In this document: positions 57,646 to 64,000 of the stretch, piece by piece | How positions within the stretch are numbered: the stretch's first letter is position 1 | How the letters are laid out: the number at the start of each line of letters is the position of its first letter | From: Polaromonas sp. P2-4 | Lineage (GTDB): Bacteria; Pseudomonadota; Gammaproteobacteria; Burkholderiales; Burkholderiaceae_C | Assembly (NCBI GenBank): GCA_024703855.1 | Contig: CP087965.1 | Location: forward strand, 442,001-506,000 | Direction: 5' to 3' | Length of the DNA: 64,000 nt | Program-made: the position numbers and the translations under genes | Notes under the pieces: generated by a model | Told to the model about the DNA's origin: nothing | Databases searched by the model: none | What the model saw: only the letters and a program-made list of their open reading frames with translations

Positions 57646-58479
57646 TTATGCCGTGCGCCGAGGAGTCGCAGCGCCAACCTCTGCCTTCCCGTGGAGATCG
57701 AGGGTGCGACTGCCGGCAAACACATCCTTCGGTGACAGGCCAAAGATCCGGCGGATCGAATGACTGAAGTGGGAGGAATCTGGATAGCCTGTGTGCTGTG
57801 CGATATCAGCCAAGTTTGCGTTTTGGGTCACATAGTGAAGCATGCTTCGGGCACGCTTCCACATACGAAATGTCCGAAGCGGCACGCCGACCTCATCCCT
57901 GAAAAGGTGCAAAAAGCGAGAAAATGAAAGTTGGGCATGGGCCGCATAATCTTCGGCACTCGTCGTTCCCTGCAGGATCCTTCGCGATGTCGGCGAGCAT
58001 TCGCGCTGATACGAGCGTCGAGCGCAGCACAGGTTAGCAGTCCGCCAAACAGCAATTCGTCAAACGCTGCATCGTCCGACACCAGTACGTTGTCACTCAC
58101 TTGCAATTGCTCCAGCACACGCCGCACGCGTCACAATTTCGGGAGCATGCACAACACCTTGCTGATTACGCAAGAACGGAGGAAGTGATGCCTGGTCCAC
58201 GGTTTCTGGCTCAATGAGAATATCCGTGATCGACCGCGCATCGCATGCAATACGGTGTGACGAATAGGGCGGCACCACGACCAAATCACCATCTTCCCAT
58301 TTACCTTCGGCGAAGCAAACGCGAATTGGCTCCTTTTGCGCGATATAGATGCTCATGCCGCCAAGCCTGCGCACCGAAGGCCGTCCCAGAAGACCGGCAT
58401 AGAAAACACGCCCAGGTGTTATCCACATCAGCGGCTTCGGCTCGACAATGTGGGATGAGTCCTTTCGATCATTCTTCAT
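57646..58479 (-). CDS. AraC-family regulator, cupin N-terminus (module copy 2), frameshifted
   Basis: About 275 residues. N-terminal LMWITPGRVFYAGLLGRPSV, YSSHRIACDARSITDILIEP, then HTH segments VGVPLRTFRMWKRARSMLHY and YPDSSHFSHSIRRIFGLSP. Frame changes near 58120 and near 57940. The start overlaps the DUF2889 stop region by a few bases and the gene is followed by the dehydrogenase. The sensor half is shared with the regulators at 4607 and 60447, all beside acyl-CoA dehydrogenases, so the three probably sense related acyl compounds. Confidence 0.82.
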
Positions 58480-58516
58480 GGCAAACTCCCGCGCTGCGCC
58501 GCTATGCCTACCAGCA

Positions 58517-59003
58517 TTATTTTATCGCGCCAGCCAAAAGTGAATCGGCCAAAGTTTGAATCACTGCCGTGACCATGGTGCCAACCAGTTCGCTCAGATG
58601 CGCACAGCCACGTATCCCTGCGAACATTCATCGAATATGACCTCGAAATTCCGGCCCAATGCGTAAACCAACAAGTTGATCGCAACAGAGCCTCAGTGTC
58701 GGCACAGGCAGCCACACTGAGGCCAGTCCCATCTACCGTCCGGCGCAGCCCCTTCGCGTGGACGGGCGCGCCAGCCGGTCGTATGCCTCCAGGAAAATCC
58801 ACAGGAACAGGACAGCTATCAGTCAGGTGCCCCTGAATTTCCCACAGACCGTCATCGCGCTTATAGCCTCTGATATCGATTTGCCGATGATGCGCTGGAA
58901 TACGAATCGACGGCTTTGGCAAAGGCAAGTCAGTTTCTTCCCCAAATTGAGCACACTTCTCAGCAAAAGGCGCGCCCTCCAATGCGTCGTTGAGGCTGTG
59001 CAC
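58517..59003 (-). CDS. DUF2889 protein (module copy 2), frameshifted, 5' end unclear
   Basis: About 160 residues. RQIDIRGYKRDDGLWEIQGH and LTDSCPVPVDF match the DUF2889 N-terminus, and the C-terminal part in another frame (GRNFEVIFDECSQGYVAV, then SELVGTMVTAVIQTLADSL) matches the copy at 61340. Function unknown; DUF2889 genes recur beside acyl-CoA catabolism. No ATG fits the family start, and the first 30 residues have no homology, so the 5' end was probably replaced at the border with the IS remnant. Frame change near 58650. Confidence 0.72.
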
Positions 59004-59079
59004 CCCCCTCGCCGCAATGTCATCGTGTCGGCGGCGGCACAGTCAAGAACGTTGTCTTGTCATAGCGTTCCTCCCCTCC

Positions 59080-59416
59080 ATGCCAAGGCTCGCTACAAAC
59101 CCGTAGACCGCAACCCACGCTTGTTGCCGGGTGGTGCTCTCAGAGCAAATCCAGCCCGGCACCTTTGAATTTGCACTGGACCATCTAATCGATCATGAAC
59201 TGGACTTGTCGGCACTGGATGCGCGATTCAAGAACGATGCAGGAGGTGCCAATGCGTATGACCCGCGTGTCATGCTCAAGGTCGTGTTACTGGCCTACAG
59301 CCGCGGCCTGATTCTGCAGCCGCACCATAGAACATGCCTGCCTGCACCATGTGCAGTTCATTGCGCTGAGCGGCGTCAACCAGCCCAGCTCAGCTACACC
59401 CACATCGCCAAGTTCA
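59080..59416 (+). mobile_element. IS1182-like transposase, N-terminal remnant
   Basis: Translation from the ATG at 59080 over several frames gives RYKPVDRNPRLLP-like text, then FEFALDHLIDHELDLSALDA, AYDPRVMLKVVLLAYSRG and a trace of ACLHHVQFIALSG and SYTHIAKF. This is the conserved N-terminus of IS1182-type transposases, lacking the catalytic core. It stops sharply at about 59416 where the carboxyltransferase fragment starts on the opposite strand. Confidence 0.72.
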
Positions 59417-59650
59417 GGCCAGCAAAGACAGCTCCAGAAATGGTGTACCCGGGTCAAGCAACAGCGACAGACGTCCACGCGGCAGCAGCTGTTTTCGTTT
59501 CTCGAACCGCTCGCGGGAGCCGGCCGATTTTTCAACGCTTCGCCGCTCGTACCCACGCACGCGCTCCAGCAAGGCGAGCATGCCGGTCTTGTTGCTTTGA
59601 AAGGATTCACCGCTGACAAAGATGTTGGATTCGATGTGTGCTATGGCTTC
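59417..59650 (-). pseudogene. Second AtuC-like carboxyltransferase, first 78 codons
   Basis: AHIESNIFVSGESFQSNKTG, then RSVEKSAGSRERFEKRKQLL and SLLLDPGTPFLELSLLA parallel the start of the carboxyltransferase at 54570 with substitutions (ESN for EST, ESF for DAF). The start codon appears as ATA. Cut at 59417 by the IS1182-like remnant. It shows that a second Atu-like operon copy once existed here. Confidence 0.83.
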
Positions 59651-59813
59651 AGGAAGTAGTTGTCTCTAGGTTAGGTTTCCGCACCCGGTTCGTCTTGCGC
59701 AAAGTGGCTGTGCGGTGTTCAGCGCACGCGGACTGAAGTTGGATGATGGCGAACAGGTGCTCTTGCTCTTCATCGGTGAGCTCCACGTCATGGGCGGGTG
59801 TGTTTCGGGGCAT
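59649..59813 (-). CDS. Small unrecognised ORF
   Basis: 54 residues: MPRNTPAHDVELTDEEQEHL then HRTATLRKTNRVRKPNL, preceded by a good GAGGAGACAGCC ribosome site. Its stop coincides with the start of the carboxyltransferase fragment. I recognise no family; an N-terminal piece of a transposase or a small regulator is possible. Confidence 0.35.
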   Translation of the reverse strand: MPRNTPAHDVELTDEEQEHLFAIIQLQSACAEHRTATLRKTNRVRKPNLETTTS

Positions 59814-59913
59814 GGCTGTCTCCTCATGGCTGGAATAATTCCCAAACACCAGAGACCATAAATTGACCCGCCAGCCATGCATTTGCGTTTCATTAACAGA
59901 TCAAGTTGCCTGT

Positions 59914-60376
59914 CTAGTAGTGGTCCCCGTCTCGAACGGCAGTGGTCTTCAACGCGGCCACATCGGAACCACCAGAAGGCTCGGTGACGGCCAAGGCCGC
60001 GATCCTTTCACCCCGCAACACAGGCGGCAGCACACGGTCTTTCAGCACCTCGCTTCCGGCCGCAAGCAAGGGAGGCAGTGCAATGGTGTGCGAATTGATC
60101 GATGCCTGAATGCCACCACTGCCGCAGCGCATATTCCTCGGCCAGCACCAGCTTGTAGAAAATATCGCAGGATGTGCCTCCGTACGCCTCGGGATAGCCC
60201 AGGCCGGTGGCACCCAGCTCCGCGGCACGCCGGTAGAGATCCTGGGGAAAGGTCCCCGCCTCGTCCCAGTCGTTCACATGTGGGGAGATTTCACGCTCAA
60301 TGAAATCTCGCAGTGAAGCCCGAAAGGCTTCGTGATCGGGTGAAAAATACTGGCCAATCGGTGGAAGTTCAAACAT
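59914..60376 (-). pseudogene. Acyl-CoA dehydrogenase (module copy 3), N-terminal 150 codons
   Basis: MFELPPIGQYFSPDHEAFRA, LGATGLGYPEAYGGTS, DIFYKLVLAEEY, INSHTIALPPLLAAGSEV and LAVTEPSGGSDVAALKTTA, a diverged relative of the dehydrogenase at 56388. It ends abruptly at AVRDGDHY followed by a stop, before the flavin loop, the catalytic base and the C-terminal helices. One frame change near 60125. Nothing downstream restores it, so this is a true truncation. Confidence 0.85.
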
Positions 60377-60446
60377 GCGGCTACCTCTGTAGTGAGGCCG
60401 CCAGCCTATTCGCACCTGCTCTATCGGTCTTGCGTGGAGTGGCTGA

Positions 60447-61302
60447 TCAATTTCGTCGGGGCCTGGCCATGGGCACCGTGGTCGCCCCCAGCAACTCCAG
60501 CTCGCGACTGCCCGCAAACATGTCTTTGGGCGACAGCCCATAGACCGTGCGCACAGAGTGGCTGAAGTGCGTGGAGTCCGGATAGCCCGCCAGCAAAGCG
60601 ATATCGGCCAGATTGGCACGCTGATTCACGCAGTGCAGCAGGCTTCGCGCACGTTTCCACATACGCAGGGTCCGCAGAGGAATGCCGGTCTCCTGCTTGA
60701 AAAGGTGAACAAAGCGTGATGCCGAAAGATGACAACCTTGGGCATAAACCTCCGCCGCCGTACCGCCCTCAGGCTGGGCATCGATATCGTCGAGCACAGC
60801 CTGGATGCGCCCATCCCGCTGCGGCCGAGGCAAGACCTCGCCAAACAGCATGCGGTCGAAACCGGCATCGTCGTTCGGCAGCTCTGGCTCCTTGACCTGC
60901 AAGCGCAAGAGCAGCTGACGCACCCGCTGTGCGAGTTCTGGCGCATGAATCAGTCCGGGAGATTGGCACAGCACATCGGGCAACAGCGTCGGGACCACGG
61001 TTTCCGGCTCGATCAGGAGATCCACCACACTCATCGCATCACTGGCGATGCGATGGGGCATGTAGGCGGGCACCGAGAACAGCTCCCCTTGGAGCCAATC
61101 AGCCCCTGTTGAGGCTGACGCGCAGCGGCGATTCCTGTGCCAAGTAAATCATGTTCGCACCGATGCGGCGCACGGAAGGCCGACCCAGCAGCCCGGCATA
61201 GAGCACGCGCCCCGGCGTGATCCACATCAGGGGGCGCGAAGCCAGGTTGTGGTCAGTGGGCAAAATCACGGTGTTGGGCACAGAGGTCTCTATCCATACC
61301 AC
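60447..61302 (-). CDS. AraC-family regulator, cupin N-terminus (module copy 3), frameshifted
   Basis: About 285 residues. LMWITPGRVLYAGLLGRPSV, then HRIASDAMSVVDLLIEPETV, RFVHLFKQETGIPLRTLRM and YPDSTHFSHSVRTVYGLSPK. One frame change near 61095. The start is uncertain: a GTG at 61302 is used because the upstream frame overlaps the DUF2889 gene. The gene is more GC-rich than its copies. Downstream of it lies the truncated dehydrogenase. Confidence 0.82.
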
Positions 61303-61339
61303 CGGTTCCGAGCCGCCCAAGGCCCAGACACTCTGCGCC

Positions 61340-61881
61340 TCAGGACTCAGGTGTCCGGCGATACCACTGGGGATAATACTGCGCGACCAATGCGCCACCC
61401 GTGTCCAGGGCATGACAGCCATTGAGCGATCGAGGCTTGTGATCAGGATCCGCGGGACGCTCCCCCACCAGCGTCTGCAAAGCGGCCGTGGCCATGGCCC
61501 CCAACAGCTCGCTCATGTGCGTGCAGCCACGCACACCCGAAAAAGCCGCCGCAGTTCGTAACGAAAGCCTGGGCCGATGCGCAACCCCTCCAGCTGCGCG
61601 TAGGCCGGAGCGATCGTGCCGCAAACACCCACATAAGGTGAAGCTTCGGTGTCGGCCTCCGCGGCCACGATCATGGCGCTGGCATCGATGGTGAGGCGCA
61701 GCCACATGGAGTGAATGTCTGCACCCGCTGCCCGCTCGCCGTCAGGGAACTGAAGCGCGTGCGAGCGCCGGTCGGTCAGATGCCCTTCGATATCCCAAAG
61801 GCCATCTTCCCGTCCATAGCCGCGGATGACGATGTCACGCTGGTGCAGCGGGGCACGGGGAGCTGATGCCGTCAAGCCCAC
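61340..61881 (-). CDS. DUF2889 protein (module copy 3), frameshifted
   Basis: About 180 residues: RDIVIRGYGREDGLWDIEGH, LTIDASAMIVAAEADTEASP, IGPGFRYELRRLF, then in another frame GVRGCTHMSELLGAMATAA and LVAQYYPQWYR. Frame change near 61545. The GTG start at 61881 immediately follows the stop of the enoyl-CoA hydratase. The Cys-x-His pair (GCTHM) is conserved in the family and could bind metal. Function unknown, but genetic linkage to AraC plus acyl-CoA dehydrogenase is repeated in this window. Confidence 0.8.
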
Positions 61882-62649
61882 TCAAGACCCCGACCAGACG
61901 GGTGTGCGCTTTTCTGCAAATGCCGTTGCACCCTCTTTCGCGTCGGCGGAATCCAGGACCGGATCGGCGTAGGCCCGCTGCTGCGCGAACATGGTGTCGA
62001 CCGGCCAGCCGTGCGAACGCTGGACGATCTGCTTGCTCGCTGCCACGGCCAAGGGCGCGTTGGCTGCCACCTCGGCCGCGAGTTCACAGGCCGTCTGCAG
62101 GGCCTGTCCTGGCTCCACCAAGCGGTTCAGCAGGCCATGGCCGTGCGCTTGCGTCGCGCTGATCTGCCGGCCGGTGAGCGCGATCTCCATGGCGAGGTGG
62201 TACGGAAAACGGCCAGGCAAGCGCAGAAGACCTCCAGCCGCAGCGACCAAGCCACGCCGTACTTCGGGCAGCCCGAAGCTGGCGGCACGAGACGCCACGA
62301 TCATGTCGCAGGCGAGGGCGATCTCGAAACCACCGGCCAGCGCGTAGCCTTCGACGGCGGCGATCAGGGGCTTCTTCGGAAAGGCCTCGGTGAAACCCGC
62401 AAAACCGGCGCCGGCAATCCAGGGCCGCTCGCCTTGGGCGAAGGCTTTCAGATCCATGCCAGCGCAGAAATGCCCTCCCGCGCCGGTGATCACACCAACC
62501 CGCAGGTCAGAGCGATCATTGAGCTCAGCCAGGGCCAACCGGAGCCCCTGTGCCACAGCCATGTTGACCGCGTTGTGCGCCTCGGGTCGGTCAATGGTGA
62601 TGACCAGCAAAGCACCTTCGGTGCGTGTGTGAACAGCGGGTGTGGACAT
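61882..62649 (-). CDS. Enoyl-CoA hydratase
   Basis: Intact, about 255 residues, start MSTPAVHTRTEGALLV at 62649 (two ATGs lie just upstream). Oxyanion segments GHFCAGMDLKAFAQG and EGYALAGGFEIALACDMIV, then FGLPEVRRGLVAAAGGLLRLP and the terminal AFAEKRTPVWSGS, the crotonase-family closing motif. Its stop abuts the DUF2889 start; livM lies 12 bases upstream. Likely part of a transport-plus-oxidation operon for an organic acid. Confidence 0.9.
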   Translation of the reverse strand: MSTPAVHTRTEGALLVITIDRPEAHNAVNMAVAQGLRLALAELNDRSDLRVGVITGAGGHFCAGMDLKAFAQGERPWIAGAGFAGFTEAFPKKPLIAAVEGYALAGGFEIALACDMIVASRAASFGLPEVRRGLVAAAGGLLRLPGRFPYHLAMEIALTGRQISATQAHGHGLLNRLVEPGQALQTACELAAEVAANAPLAVAASKQIVQRSHGWPVDTMFAQQRAYADPVLDSADAKEGATAFAEKRTPVWSGS

Positions 62650-62660
62650 CATCACCCTGG

Positions 62661-63734
62661 TCAGCCGATGAGCCGGCTGCGTTGCTCGCGCAGTTTGCCC
62701 ACGATACCGGTCGGGAAAAAATACACCGACAACACAAAGATGGTGCCGAACCAGAGCAGCCAGCGATCGGGGTGGAACAGGCTGGCGAGCAGTGGCACGC
62801 TGGTGAGGTTTTCATTGATTCCATGCAGACCGACCTGGATGTAGTTCTCGGCCACCACAAAGATCACCACGCCAATGATGGCGCCGTACACCGTGCCCAG
62901 ACCACCGATCACACACATCAGCAAGATGTTGAGCATCACGGTGAAACTGACCGTGGTCTGCGGCCCCACATAGCGCAGCCAGATGGCCATCAGGATGCCG
63001 GCACAGGTGGCGAGCACGGCCGCCAGGCAGTTGGCCGCGAGGCGATAGTGCAGCGTCTGGTAGCCGATGGCTTCGGCCCGGAATTCGTTTTCACGCACCG
63101 CTTCCAGCACACGACCAAAGCGCGAATTGACCACCCGAAGCATCAGCAGGAACAGCAGCAGCGAGCAAGCGAACACCAGGTAGTAGGCCAACAACTTGCC
63201 GTTGATGCTGGTGCCCAACACGTCGCTTTCCAGCAGCATGTACCCAGGTGTCAAGAGCTCCGGAAGACGGAAATTGAGCCCGTCATCGCCACCGGTGAAG
63301 CTGGAAAGGCGCAACACCAGGGCACTGAAGGCCGAAGCCACAGCCAGCGTGCTCATGGTGTAAAAAATGGCCTTCACGCGCAGCGAGACCAAGGCAATCA
63401 GCAGCGACAACACGGCCGAGGCCAGCAGCGCGGACCCGGCTCCCAATGCCAGCGCGCTCCAGGTCGGGCCCTTGGCATGCAAGGCAATCGCGACGCCGTA
63501 GGAACCCATGGCGAAATACATGCCGTGTGCAAATGACACGATGCCGCAATAGCCCAGCAGCAGGTCGTAAGACGCAACCAACACCAGGAACACGCAGATC
63601 GTCGCAGCAACGTTGAGCGAGCGCGCCCCCGAAAACAGGAACGGGGCGGTCGCCAGATAGATCAGAACGGCCAGCAACAGGGCACTGAGCAGACGGCTGC
63701 GAGGCAGATCGCCTGAGAGAATGTGACTCAACAT
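62661..63734 (-). CDS. livM: Branched-chain-type ABC transporter permease LivM
   Basis: Intact, 357 residues, about nine hydrophobic segments, including LLALLLAVLIYLATAPFLF-type N-terminal TM, SYDLLLGYCGIVSFAHGMYF, FYTMSTLAVASAFSALVLRL, and CVIGGLGTVYGAIIGVVIFVV, the EAA-like loop that contacts the ATPase. Operates with LivH, two ATPases and a binding protein. HAAT transporters next to acyl-CoA genes often import aromatic or terpenoid acids rather than amino acids. Confidence 0.9.
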   Translation of the reverse strand: MLSHILSGDLPRSRLLSALLLAVLIYLATAPFLFSGARSLNVAATICVFLVLVASYDLLLGYCGIVSFAHGMYFAMGSYGVAIALHAKGPTWSALALGAGSALLASAVLSLLIALVSLRVKAIFYTMSTLAVASAFSALVLRLSSFTGGDDGLNFRLPELLTPGYMLLESDVLGTSINGKLLAYYLVFACSLLLFLLMLRVVNSRFGRVLEAVRENEFRAEAIGYQTLHYRLAANCLAAVLATCAGILMAIWLRYVGPQTTVSFTVMLNILLMCVIGGLGTVYGAIIGVVIFVVAENYIQVGLHGINENLTSVPLLASLFHPDRWLLWFGTIFVLSVYFFPTGIVGKLREQRSRLIG

Positions 63735-63753
63735 GGTGACTTGTCTTTCGGGT

Positions 63754-64000
63754 TCAGTGGGCCGCCAACGGATACAGACCGCGTGGGCGCCAAAGCAACA
63801 CGGCCATCATCACAACGATGTTGGAAACCAGGGCGAAATCGGGCGCAATAAAGCTCACGTAATTGGTGCTGAGCGCGATCAGGATGGCGGCGGCAAAACA
63901 GCCGGTGACCGAGCCCAGGCCACCGATGATGACCACGATCAGGATCTGCACCAGCACCTCGGCGCCGATGCCCACGGTGAACTGTTCGCGGTAGAAGCCC
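63754..64000 (-). CDS. livH: Branched-chain-type ABC transporter permease LivH, C-terminal part
   Basis: The last 80 residues: VLVQILIVVIIGGLGSVTGC (loop motif shared with LivM), TNYVSFIAPDFALVSNIVVM and LLWRPRGLYPL, the usual LivH ending. The N-terminal part is beyond the window. The stop is 20 bases upstream of livM. Confidence 0.85.
   Translation of the reverse strand, partial: GFYREQFTVGIGAEVLVQILIVVIIGGLGSVTGCFAAAILIALSTNYVSFIAPDFALVSNIVVMMAVLLWRPRGLYPLAAH

Overview
The window looks like a Burkholderiales chromosome or large plasmid, most likely Comamonadaceae. The pointers are an IS1071-type transposon end, a GC-rich bioA-F-D-B block, and DUF1302/DUF1329 catabolic genes. It is dominated by CoA-thioester catabolism. 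The theme is degradation of acyclic terpenes (Atu pathway: atuA, a carboxylase pair like atuC/atuF, atuD-, atuE-, atuG- and atuH-like genes) together with the leucine/isovalerate step (liuA-like). Taxonomy and substrate are inferred from gene content only.

Layout. 1-1269: TniQ fragment abutting an IS1071-like transposase fragment with its terminal repeat. 1359-2454: a damaged bioD and a decayed carbonic anhydrase. 2644-16343: atuA, an AraC regulator, a split ACAD11-like pair (acyl-CoA dehydrogenase plus kinase-fold protein), SDR, enoyl-CoA hydratases, quinone oxidoreductase, a large FadE-like dehydrogenase, thiolase and a FadB/FadJ-like fusion, that is, a full beta-oxidation spiral. 16895-23996: biotin operon bioA-bioF-bioD-bioB followed by a cytochrome P450, panD and an alpha/beta hydrolase. 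24030-24890: a broken second copy of the P450-panD tail, cut by IS debris. 24980-37243: carboxylesterase, GMC oxidoreductases, MMPL/RND transporter, YCF48-like protein, DUF1329, DUF1302 and aldehyde dehydrogenase, all leftward, facing an AcoR-like sigma-54 activator (37731-39679). 40142-41331: a whole IS630-type element. 41462-46053: acyl-CoA ligase, SDR, isovaleryl-CoA dehydrogenase and carbonic anhydrase. 46064-59003: leftward Atu-like operon. 59080-60376: IS and gene debris. 60447-64000: a second AraC/DUF2889 module, enoyl-CoA hydratase and branched-chain-type ABC permeases.

How it fits together. Terpene alcohols could be taken up or handled by the DUF1302/DUF1329/YCF48/MMPL set, oxidised by the GMC and aldehyde dehydrogenases, activated by the ligase, desaturated by acyl-CoA dehydrogenases, carboxylated by the biotin enzyme (bicarbonate from the carbonic anhydrase, biotin from the bio genes), hydrated, and finished by beta-oxidation.

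Main caveat. Most genes carry one to four frame changes although their domains and catalytic motifs remain recognisable. Every indel I could place sits in a short homopolymer or dinucleotide run or is a single-base insertion, so many may be sequencing errors. A separate set of genes (carbonic anhydrase at 2160, GMC at 26772, P450 at 24030, panD at 24533, carboxyltransferase at 59417, dehydrogenase at 59914) is truly truncated or has lost key residues. Coordinates of frameshifted genes span the inferred original gene.
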